64,000 nt of DNA from Helicobacter cetorum (GTDB lineage Bacteria > Campylobacterota > Campylobacteria > Campylobacterales > DZAY01), in assembly GCA_022729735.1 (NCBI GenBank), contig DZAY01000001.1:62001-126000 (forward strand). The letters run 5' to 3'. This document shows positions 36,441-44,131 of this stretch, one piece after another (the stretch's first letter is position 1; each line of letters opens with the position of its first letter). Below the pieces are notes generated by a model that saw only the letters and a list, made by a program, of their open reading frames with translations, was not told where the DNA came from and searched no databases. Position numbers and translations under genes: made by a program.

Positions 36441-36451
36441 TGTATAATATA
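36441..36451 (-). promoter_or_regulatory. Palindromic -10 region next to the poly-G tract
   Basis: The 11 bases TGTATAATATA (with the following C, GTATAATATAC is a perfect inverted repeat around one central base) offer a TATAAT-like -10 box on both strands. On the minus strand it lies about 30 bases before the ATG of the receiver-domain gene, with the homopolymer directly upstream, in the place of the -35/-10 spacer. A -35 box cannot be named with confidence. Confidence 0.5.
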
Positions 36452-36461
36452 CCCCCCCCCC
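36452..36461 (-). repeat. Homopolymeric tract of ten G (minus strand)
   Basis: Ten consecutive C on the plus strand read as ten G on the coding strand of the receiver-domain gene. In a genome this AT-rich such a run is very unlikely by chance, and I saw no other G/C run longer than six. Tracts of this kind change length by slipped-strand mispairing. Lying beside the -10 box, a change of one or two bases would alter promoter spacing. Confidence 0.9.
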
Positions 36462-36541
36462 TTAATTTTTGCTTAAAAAATAACTTAAAACAATAAATAA
36501 ATTAATTATATTATTTAATATTCAAACTAAATATTTTATTT

Positions 36542-37174
36542 TTATGAAATTTGATAAGCAATATTAATAGCTATATCTTTATAACTATTTAAACTAATTA
36601 AATCATACTCTATATTATAAATAAAAGCTCTATTATTAATAATTTTAATATTTTTTATATCATCTAAATTACTTCCATAAGCCTTTATTACTGCTTCTTT
36701 TTTTGTCCAAATATCATAAAAGTTTATATAATAATTACTATTTTTATATATAATATTTAACTCATCAATAGTTAAATAGTTTCTAAAATCATTAATATCT
36801 ATTTGATTATTGACAAATTCTACATCTATTCCAATGTTAAATTTATTAGAAACAGCACAAACAATGCAGTTTTTGGTATGAGATATATTAAAAAATAGTC
36901 CATCTATAATTGGTTTTCCATATCTATTTTTTTTAAGGTTTTCAATATTTAAACTATTATTACTCAATATTAACTCTTTATAAAGAGCTGATATTAAACT
37001 ATTATATTTATCTTCTAAATTTATAAATTTATCAATATCTTTTACTAAGCTTATATTTTTTATATATTTTAAATTTTTTAAGTATTCACTATTTAAATAA
37101 TTTAAATCTAAAGAGTTATATTGATGTAGATAGAGAGTTATATTATTAAATATTATAGTATCAAACTCAAACAC
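36542..37174 (-). CDS. Sfp-type 4'-phosphopantetheinyl transferase
   Basis: A 210-residue PPTase of the Sfp/Gsp group. It contains FNISHTKNCIVCAVS, NIGIDVEFVN and FYDIWTKKEAVIKAYG, the magnesium- and CoA-binding motifs. It converts the NRPS carrier domains to their holo form by adding phosphopantetheine. It is the last gene of the NRPS operon and overlaps the type II thioesterase gene by eight bases. Its sequence is extremely rich in Asn, Ile, Lys and Tyr, reflecting very high AT content even for this window. Confidence 0.93.
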   Translation of the reverse strand: MFEFDTIIFNNITLYLHQYNSLDLNYLNSEYLKNLKYIKNISLVKDIDKFINLEDKYNSLISALYKELILSNNSLNIENLKKNRYGKPIIDGLFFNISHTKNCIVCAVSNKFNIGIDVEFVNNQIDINDFRNYLTIDELNIIYKNSNYYINFYDIWTKKEAVIKAYGSNLDDIKNIKIINNRAFIYNIEYDLISLNSYKDIAINIAYQIS

Positions 37175-37856
37175 ATTTATTAATTATTAATTCAGATAGT
37201 TTATTAGAGTTATCAAATAGATAAAAATGTCCTCCAGAAAATTTATAAAACTCCACTATTTTAAAATAGTTTTGCCACTCTTTTAGTAAATTTAAATCTA
37301 TATTGGCATCACTATCACCATAAAAAATAGAACATTTAAAATCTTTTATTACTATTTTTTCAAAATTTACACTATCTAATATCGCAAAATCGGCTCTTAA
37401 AATTGGTTCAAGAAAATCAAAAAATTCTCTATTTTCTAAAACAGTTTTACTCATTAATCCATAATTTACCATTTTATCTATCAATTTATCTTTTGAAAAT
37501 GTTGCTATACTTTCTCTTTTTTGATGTGGAGGATTTATTGAGCTAATAAATAAATTTTTTACACTTTTTGATAGTTCTTTATCTATCTTTAATGCAAGTA
37601 AATAAGCTATTATGCCACCTAAACTATGCCCTAAAAAATTTATATTTGAAAATCTTTTGAACTCATTTAAGTTATTAATATAAAGATAATCTACAACATC
37701 ATATATATTATCAAATAGAGGCTCTCTGTTGCCTCTACCAGATAACTCTAAAATATCAACACTAATAATACCACTACTCTCAATATCTCTTTTTATAGTT
37801 AAATATTGATGAGCAAAACCACCAGCATGTGGAAATATAAAAAGTTTGTTATTCAT
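37167..37856 (-). CDS. Type II thioesterase (alpha/beta hydrolase) of the NRPS cluster
   Basis: A 229-residue stand-alone thioesterase of the GrsT/SrfAD type: LFIFPHAGGFAHQYL at the N-terminus, ELSGRGNRE, nucleophile Ser in NFLGHSLGGIIAYLLA, and C-terminal catalytic His in FSGGHFYLFD. Such enzymes release misprimed or stalled acyl groups from carrier domains of NRPS lines. It overlaps the sfp-like gene and follows the small membrane protein gene by 8 bases. Confidence 0.93.
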   Translation of the reverse strand: MNNKLFIFPHAGGFAHQYLTIKRDIESSGIISVDILELSGRGNREPLFDNIYDVVDYLYINNLNEFKRFSNINFLGHSLGGIIAYLLALKIDKELSKSVKNLFISSINPPHQKRESIATFSKDKLIDKMVNYGLMSKTVLENREFFDFLEPILRADFAILDSVNFEKIVIKDFKCSIFYGDSDANIDLNLLKEWQNYFKIVEFYKFSGGHFYLFDNSNKLSELIINKCV

Positions 37857-37864
37857 AGTTTAAA

Positions 37865-38068
37865 CTATTTACAAAACTCTTCAGGACAATCATATACTCT
37901 TTCTGTTTTATATTTTGTTGGATACGAAGCAATCAAAACCAAAAGCCCAATAATTGGAGTTAATAAAAGAGAACAAAAGAAATATCCCCAATAACCAAAT
38001 TTTCTATTTCTGCCAAAAAAACCAATCATAATTGCTAATGCAACATATACTAATATAGCTAATATCAT
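37865..38068 (-). CDS. Small two-helix membrane protein
   Basis: A 67-residue protein with two hydrophobic helices (about 2-18 and 29-48) joined by a short basic loop FFGRNRKFGYWG, and a C-terminal tail DCPEEFCK with two cysteines. The family is not recognised. It overlaps the LivK-like gene by four bases, so it is made together with the export-associated genes. A helper subunit of the SPFH or binding protein is a guess. Confidence 0.7.
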   Translation of the reverse strand: MILAILVYVALAIMIGFFGRNRKFGYWGYFFCSLLLTPIIGLLVLIASYPTKYKTERVYDCPEEFCK

Positions 38069-39216
38069 TTTTCTACCTCCAGTTTTTTATATATACCATC
38101 TTGTAATACTTTAAATACAATATTAAGACTTGTTATATCCCCTTTATCATTAAAAGTATATGGTCCAGCAGGATTATTAAACTCTCCAGAGTATTTAAGT
38201 GTTGATGCTAAAAGTGATGGGTCATTTGACTTTGACCTAATAATTGTATCTTTAAGAGTCATCAAAGCATCATAACCTTGAACAGCCCAATCATCAGGCT
38301 CTTCTTTGTATTCTGCATAAAATTTTTCACTAAAACTTTTTACGGACTCATTTTCAATTTCTGGGTCAAAAAATCCAAATGTAATTAATCCATTAGCATC
38401 ACTTCCAGCAATTTTTGGAATATTTGGATTATTCAAACCATCTCCACCAATAATAGGCTCTTTTATCCACATTGTTCTTGCTTGTTTTATGACTTCACCA
38501 GCTTTTACACCAGAACCAGCTAAAAATATAACATCAAATTTATCTTCCTTGATTGAAGCAATCATAGGTTTCAAATCACTGTCCCAAGTATTATACGATT
38601 TTTGCCCGACAACTTTCAAGCCATTTTTTAAAACTCTCTCTTTATAATAATTAGATAAAGCTGTTCCATAAGGTGTTCTAACACTAATAATAAATACTCT
38701 TTTATATCCTAATTTTTGAGTTAAGTCTGCTAAAGCTTTTGCACTATCTGCATCATTATTGATATTTCTAAATACAAACTGAAAATTTTTACTTGTTAGC
38801 ATAGGAGTTGTAGCTCCACTTGCTAAAAATAGCATTCCATTTGTTTCATAAGTTACAGCTGCTGGAAGAGCATTTGTAGATGAACTATAACCAATTACTG
38901 CACAAATACCTAAATTATTTGCAATTTTTTTAGATAATTCACTACTTTTTTCATCATCTTCTTCATAAAATAGAATCTCCAATTTTTTGTCTAAAATCCC
39001 ACCTTTACTATTTATCTCTTTTTGAGCTAACTCAATACCTTTTAAGAAACCAGCTTTATAATCGCTTTGCCAAACCACAGCTACTTTTATATCTTTTTCT
39101 TTAGTTTTTATATATTGACTTCTTTCTGTTTTTTTATCTATACTACTCTGACTATAAATAACAAGATATGAAACAAAGATAAAGATTAAAACAGCAGTAA
39201 TTTTATAAACATTCAT
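38065..39216 (-). CDS. Orphan LivK-like (Peripla_BP_6) substrate-binding protein
   Basis: A 383-residue protein with an N-terminal membrane anchor or uncleaved signal (about 5-22). A type I periplasmic binding fold of the branched-chain amino acid receptor family follows: IKVAVVWQSDYKAGFLKGIELAQKEINSKGGILDKKLEI, VIGYSSSTNALPAAVTYE and PDDWAVQGYDALMTLKD. No Liv permease or ATPase gene is nearby, so it is an orphan. Its start overlaps the stop of the SPFH gene by one base. It might bind the peptide product or a precursor in the periplasm; this is inference. Confidence 0.87.
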   Translation of the reverse strand: MNVYKITAVLIFIFVSYLVIYSQSSIDKKTERSQYIKTKEKDIKVAVVWQSDYKAGFLKGIELAQKEINSKGGILDKKLEILFYEEDDEKSSELSKKIANNLGICAVIGYSSSTNALPAAVTYETNGMLFLASGATTPMLTSKNFQFVFRNINNDADSAKALADLTQKLGYKRVFIISVRTPYGTALSNYYKERVLKNGLKVVGQKSYNTWDSDLKPMIASIKEDKFDVIFLAGSGVKAGEVIKQARTMWIKEPIIGGDGLNNPNIPKIAGSDANGLITFGFFDPEIENESVKSFSEKFYAEYKEEPDDWAVQGYDALMTLKDTIIRSKSNDPSLLASTLKYSGEFNNPAGPYTFNDKGDITSLNIVFKVLQDGIYKKLEVEK

Positions 39217-40085
39217 TACTTACTCTCTGTATTTAAAATTACAGGTAGTTGATTTTCACCTGAACCCATTATTACAACTTTTGAGTTTTGTGATTTTGAA
39301 ATCTCTTCTGTTGCTTGAATACCTTTAAACTTTAACACCTCTTTGGTCAAAGAGCTACTAATTGTTGTGTGATAAAGTTTTATAGCTTCAGCTTCTATTT
39401 GCATTCTTTTTGCTTCTAATTCTTGCTTTTGTATCTCATATATTTTTGCTTGTGCTTGTTGTTCGAGTGTTAATTTATCTTGAATTGCATCTTGAATTTG
39501 TTCTGGCAAAACAATTTTTGTAATCATGACATCATCTACAACGATATATTTTCTATTTGTTCGCTCAATTGCTTCATTTACAATCTCTTGCATTTCAGCT
39601 TGTTTAGATGAGTATAGCTCTTCTGGTGTAAATTGTCCAACTGCTGCTCTCATTGTTGCTTCTATTTCTGGAATAACAATTTTATCTATATAATCAGGTC
39701 CAACACTCGCATGTAAAACAGCTAAAACATCATAATCTGGTTTATATCTCATTGATAAATCTATATGAACTCTTAAACCACCTTTTGCCAAAACTTCAAC
39801 TTCATGCTTTTTTTGTTGAACTCTAACATTATAAATTGTCATAGTATCCCAAGGAAATATTAGATGTAATCCTTCACCATACACTTTATCTAAAACTGTT
39901 CCACCAAAAAATCTTTTATATAATACTCCACCTTCACCAGATTGTATAGTAATGACAACACTACTCCAAAATACAAGTATTAATACAGCAATTGTAAAAA
40001 AGAGGATTGATATATGGACTGCTAAATCCTCCATTTTTTCTTTTGATTGCTTGAAAAAACTCTCTTTTTTATTACTCTTTAACAT
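39216..40085 (-). CDS. Prohibitin-like SPFH/band 7 membrane protein
   Basis: A 289-residue protein with one N-terminal membrane helix (about 22-45) and a band 7 domain: IQSGEGGVLYKRFFGGTVLDKVYGEGLHLIFPWDTM, VDLSMRYKP-like strand and RAAVGQFTPEELYSSKQAEM. It continues as a coiled coil rich in Glu, Gln and Ala (about 205-255). SPFH proteins form large ring-shaped cages that shield membrane proteins. The start is the ATG after AAGGG, inside the end of the exporter gene (14-base overlap), so exporter and SPFH protein are translationally coupled. Confidence 0.9.
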   Translation of the reverse strand: MLKSNKKESFFKQSKEKMEDLAVHISILFFTIAVLILVFWSSVVITIQSGEGGVLYKRFFGGTVLDKVYGEGLHLIFPWDTMTIYNVRVQQKKHEVEVLAKGGLRVHIDLSMRYKPDYDVLAVLHASVGPDYIDKIVIPEIEATMRAAVGQFTPEELYSSKQAEMQEIVNEAIERTNRKYIVVDDVMITKIVLPEQIQDAIQDKLTLEQQAQAKIYEIQKQELEAKRMQIEAEAIKLYHTTISSSLTKEVLKFKGIQATEEISKSQNSKVVIMGSGENQLPVILNTESK

Positions 40086-41715
40086 TATTTTCCCTTATAT
40101 TTACAATCTTGCCATACTCCATTTGAATTAACTTATCAGCTCTATAAAAATATCTATCATCATGACTTATGACAATTAATATTTTATTTAGTGATTTTAA
40201 CTCATTTAATATTTGATTATAAAAATATTCTCTAAATTCTGGGTCTTGGTCAGCGGCTAATTCATCTAAAAGCATAATTTTTTTATCTTCAAGTAGAGCA
40301 TTAATAAGTGCCAATCTCTTTTTTTGACCAGTTGATAAATCAATATTTGTAAATTCACCATTTATAAAATTTGTTTTATCAGCTAAACCATATTCAATCA
40401 ATAGTTTATCTATATTACTATCTTCTAAATTATCTACTCCATAAATTTTTTTGAATAGATAAAAATCTGTAAATATGGTAGAGAACATATTTCGATAATC
40501 TTGATATTTATCAATAGAAATTATCTCATCATTAATAGAAATATAACCTTTGTGAGGATAGTAAAGTCCAGTTAATACTTTTGATAAAGTTGTTTTTCCA
40601 CTTCCATTACCACCTGTAATAAAAACTATTTCACCACGACTTATATCTAAATTAAGTTCGCCAATCGAAAATGTTTTTTCACTATGTTTATCTTTATAAC
40701 TAAAAAGAATATCTTTTAAATGTATTGTTTGAAAGTCATTTTTTAATTTTATTTTATTTTGAGTATCTTCGCTCTTATCTTGAATACTATCTAAATGCTC
40801 TTCAAATGCTAAAACTTTTTCTAAATCTAAATTTGCTCTCATAATCATTGGAACATCTTCTACAACTGAACCCAATGGTCCTAATATAAAAAGTAGCAAT
40901 GGAACTAAAGCTACAATTACTTCCACTTTTGTCTTTTCAAATACAGGTACAATAAATATCATAGTTCCAATTAATACATAAAAAAACATTTGGGCAAAAA
41001 CCATATTATCAGTTTCACTATGGTAAGCTGATAATCTTTTGGATTGCATTCCATCTAATGTATCAAAAAGGTCTTTATATACATGCTCTCTTTTTTTAGA
41101 ATTTATTTTACACTCTTTAAAACCTTTTGTAAGTTTTTCTAATAAATCTACAAATTTATAATTTGTATTTATTTCATCATGTAATACATCATTTAGTTCA
41201 ACTTGATTATATGAGTATAAAGCAACTCCTATAATTATTAAAACTATTGCAACAAGTAGAGCAGTTTGAGAGAGATAACCTAAATATAAAAATGAAAAAA
41301 GTAACATAAATCCAGCAGAAATAAGATTTGTAAAATGTCTTGCACCTTCTATTATTATAGATGAACTCTTCGATAAAATAACTAATACTTTTTCTTGTTC
41401 TATTTTCTCATATTCAGCAAAATCTGATTTACCAATCTTATCTATTAATCTATTACTTGTTTGATTTAACTTATTTATTACATTTTTTCCAGTCTGTTTG
41501 AGAGCATAAGCCCTTGTAATATAAACTGTAAATATAGACAAAAAAAATGATAAAAAGTATGGTAATGTATTGTTTGGATAATCTTGTGAAGCTTCTGTAA
41601 GAATATATGTTACTAACCAACCAGCAACACCCGAAAGTATTGCTGAAGTTATGACTTTGTATCTAATAGGTTTTGAATCTATTTTAATAAATTTTATAAA
41701 ACTACTATCAAGCAT
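40072..41715 (-). CDS. Cyclic peptide export ABC transporter (PvdE/SyrD type)
   Basis: A 547-residue half-transporter. The N-terminal 300 residues hold about six membrane helices. The ATPase domain has Walker A ITGGNGSGKTTLSKVL, signature LSTGQKKRLALINALLED, Walker B IMLLDELAADQDPEFREYFY and switch VISHDDRYFYRADK. The LSTGQ signature and AADQDP after Walker B are marks of the PvdE/SyrD family that moves pyoverdine precursors and cyclic lipopeptides. It should export the NRPS product or its precursor from the cytoplasm to the periplasm. Confidence 0.93.
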   Translation of the reverse strand: MLDSSFIKFIKIDSKPIRYKVITSAILSGVAGWLVTYILTEASQDYPNNTLPYFLSFFLSIFTVYITRAYALKQTGKNVINKLNQTSNRLIDKIGKSDFAEYEKIEQEKVLVILSKSSSIIIEGARHFTNLISAGFMLLFSFLYLGYLSQTALLVAIVLIIIGVALYSYNQVELNDVLHDEINTNYKFVDLLEKLTKGFKECKINSKKREHVYKDLFDTLDGMQSKRLSAYHSETDNMVFAQMFFYVLIGTMIFIVPVFEKTKVEVIVALVPLLLFILGPLGSVVEDVPMIMRANLDLEKVLAFEEHLDSIQDKSEDTQNKIKLKNDFQTIHLKDILFSYKDKHSEKTFSIGELNLDISRGEIVFITGGNGSGKTTLSKVLTGLYYPHKGYISINDEIISIDKYQDYRNMFSTIFTDFYLFKKIYGVDNLEDSNIDKLLIEYGLADKTNFINGEFTNIDLSTGQKKRLALINALLEDKKIMLLDELAADQDPEFREYFYNQILNELKSLNKILIVISHDDRYFYRADKLIQMEYGKIVNIRENNVKE

Positions 41716-41724
41716 AATAATATT

Positions 41725-42696
41725 TTAATATTTAAATTTTAAATTAGTGAAAAATACTCTATCACTATTAACAGAACCAGGCCAAGGTGCTGAATCATAA
41801 CTATAAATATATGTTGGCACAAGTGAAACATTTTGAGATACCATATATTCTAATGATAAAGTTAAATCATATCTATATCTATTCTCTTCACCCTTTTCTA
41901 AATATAGAGTATCTGCTACAATTTTTTCATATTCCATACTTTTTTCGAGTTCATAAAATGCTTTTATATCTGTTGTTAATATAAACTGTTCATTTATATT
42001 CCATAAATGTGTCAAATTAACATAAGATGTATATAAACTTCTCTCATCAAATCCTAAACCATCTTTTACAAGTGGTAAATACTCTTCAGTTTGATAACCA
42101 ACTGCTCCAAATATTTTGACAATATGCTCACCAGTTTCACTTGGATATACAAATCCTAAACCACCATAATTTATATATCTATTATCAATCATCATTAAGT
42201 TATCTTGTTCCCAAATATTTCCAATCTCACCATAATAATTTGTAGCCAAATCATATTGTAAAAAAGTGTTTGTAGAAATAACATTTCTATCTATAACCAT
42301 TCCATCAGTTGAAACTGTATCTCTAATATCAGTAGAACCAGTAAATGCTAATGTAAATCTATCTTTTCTTCCAACTAATAAACTATTTATTTTTAGAGCA
42401 TATCCATCATCATTTCCTCTTAGAGTTGCATAAGCAATACCACCTTCAGCATGAAATCTATACTCTTCTTGATTTGGATATATAAATGATGTAGCAAGCC
42501 ACCACTGCTCACTCTTATAAGCTTTTTCAATGTCTTGTTTTTTTAACTCATCACTTAACTCTTTTTTACCTTCCTCTTTTATTTTATTATAAACTTCAGG
42601 ATAAGAGTTTTTTATATAATTTTCATCAATTGTTGCATTTGCTAAAAGTGATGAAGCCATAATTGATGATATAAGTATTGTATTAACTATTTTCAT
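41725..42696 (-). CDS. Outer membrane beta-barrel protein (DUF481-like)
   Basis: A 323-residue exported protein: signal peptide (KIVNTILISSIMASSLLANA), a short helical segment, then many alternating amphipathic strands rich in Tyr, Asn and Gly. It ends in FFTNLKFKY, with an aromatic last residue typical of barrel proteins recognised by BamA. Strands such as ERSLYTSYVNLTHLW and RYDLTLSLEYMV resemble DUF481 (YdiY-like) barrels. Inside this operon it may help the peptide or its processing enzyme at the outer membrane. Family placement is tentative. Confidence 0.72.
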   Translation of the reverse strand: MKIVNTILISSIMASSLLANATIDENYIKNSYPEVYNKIKEEGKKELSDELKKQDIEKAYKSEQWWLATSFIYPNQEEYRFHAEGGIAYATLRGNDDGYALKINSLLVGRKDRFTLAFTGSTDIRDTVSTDGMVIDRNVISTNTFLQYDLATNYYGEIGNIWEQDNLMMIDNRYINYGGLGFVYPSETGEHIVKIFGAVGYQTEEYLPLVKDGLGFDERSLYTSYVNLTHLWNINEQFILTTDIKAFYELEKSMEYEKIVADTLYLEKGEENRYRYDLTLSLEYMVSQNVSLVPTYIYSYDSAPWPGSVNSDRVFFTNLKFKY

Positions 42697-42713
42697 AATA
42701 TTTCTCCTATTTT

Positions 42714-44108
42714 TTAATATTCAGTTAATGGTATATATTTACCATTTCCAATTAATAAAGACCTTGTAAGCAGTGGAGCAGTTCCATAATATGCAGAATT
42801 AATCATAGGAAATACTGTAAAATCTAAAACAGAACCACTACTCATAGTTTTATTAGTACACATTGCAAATATTGTATCATCCTTTAAATTATATTGGACT
42901 CCACACTCATATCCATTAATTTGTCCTCTATGAGTAATATATCCATCATAAATTTCATACCAACCCATTCCATATTTCCAACCTGGTCGATAATCACCTA
43001 TATAATTTAAACTTAAAGATAAATTTTTTGTATCTGGAAGTAAAAAGTCTCCTCTAACTCTTGCATCAAACCATTTAGCTAAATCTATCGCATTTGATAC
43101 AACATCTCCGTTTCCAAATGCAGCTGATAAATCAAGTAATGTTGTATCCATATAGTTTGTATTTGGAACTTTATATTTAATATCAATCATTTTTGCATCT
43201 TCGCCAAGAACTGTCAAATCATAATAACCTCTAGCTAAATTTGTAATATTTTTTGTTTCTCCTGCTTTTGGAAAAGTTGTATTTTCTAAATTAAGAGGAG
43301 CAACAATCATTTCTTCCATTAAATCACTATACTCTTTACCAGTTACAATTTCTGCAATTCTTGCTAACATCACATATCCATTATTAGAATAGTGCCAACT
43401 ACCAATACCATGAAGCTCATTTTCAATTTCTGTAATAAAAACATATTTAAATAGTTCATCTTTAGTATAAACTTTTTCTGGATTTATAAACATTCCATTG
43501 CCAATATCTTCATTTGTTGTGTAGTGTGCCATTCCTGCAGTGTGATTTAATAAATCCTTAATAGTTACATTTTCAAACTTCTTAAGATAGTTTTCAACCA
43601 GCTCTTCACTATTTGGCTTACCTTCACTTGCTTGAGTCAAAAACTCAACAATTTTAAGCTCATCTTTATATTTTAAAACTTTATCATCAAGATTTAATAA
43701 TCCCATTTCATATAGTCTCAAAATCAGTGTCGCTGTAAAAGTTTTTGTAATACTTGCACCTTTAAACTTATGACTATTTGTCAGTGACTCATTTGTTATT
43801 AAATTTACCACACCAGCATTTGAAACATATAATTTATCTTTTGATTTAATGACTACTTGAATTGATGGTAAATCAAAATCATCACATGCTTTTTGAATTG
43901 TTCTTGTTAAAAGTTTTTCTTTCTCAACTTCTATATCAATATTATCAACCAAAACAGCTTTTGCATCGATATATTTAAAAGTCTCACTATTAGAACTCTC
44001 AACTACTTGAACGGGATTTTTTATACTTGTATCACTATCTCCACTACATCCAATAAACATAATTGATAGAGATGAGGCTACAACTATTGAAATATTTTTA
44101 AAACTCAT
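42714..44108 (-). CDS. Lipoprotein S12-family serine hydrolase (beta-lactamase / D-aminopeptidase fold)
   Basis: A 464-residue protein with a lipobox (FIGC, lipidated Cys21, Ser at +2, suggesting outer membrane sorting). The three active-site motifs of the class C beta-lactamase/DD-peptidase family are S119-I-T-K122, Y240-S-N242 and H393-R-G395. S12 enzymes cut peptide bonds next to D-residues, and related periplasmic peptidases in NRPS clusters (ClbP, XcnG, ZmaM) activate exported prodrugs. Here the assembly line contains an epimerase, so a D-residue cut is plausible. Unlike ClbP it has no C-terminal membrane helices. Self-protection is an alternative. Confidence 0.87.
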   Translation of the reverse strand: MSFKNISIVVASSLSIMFIGCSGDSDTSIKNPVQVVESSNSETFKYIDAKAVLVDNIDIEVEKEKLLTRTIQKACDDFDLPSIQVVIKSKDKLYVSNAGVVNLITNESLTNSHKFKGASITKTFTATLILRLYEMGLLNLDDKVLKYKDELKIVEFLTQASEGKPNSEELVENYLKKFENVTIKDLLNHTAGMAHYTTNEDIGNGMFINPEKVYTKDELFKYVFITEIENELHGIGSWHYSNNGYVMLARIAEIVTGKEYSDLMEEMIVAPLNLENTTFPKAGETKNITNLARGYYDLTVLGEDAKMIDIKYKVPNTNYMDTTLLDLSAAFGNGDVVSNAIDLAKWFDARVRGDFLLPDTKNLSLSLNYIGDYRPGWKYGMGWYEIYDGYITHRGQINGYECGVQYNLKDDTIFAMCTNKTMSSGSVLDFTVFPMINSAYYGTAPLLTRSLLIGNGKYIPLTEY

Positions 44109-44131
44109 AAAACTTCTCCTTCTTAAAATAA

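Noticed and set aside
41787-41984. Plus-strand open frames opposite the NRPS and export genes
   Set aside because: They are antisense shadows typical of AT-rich coding DNA, without ribosome sites or recognisable domains.
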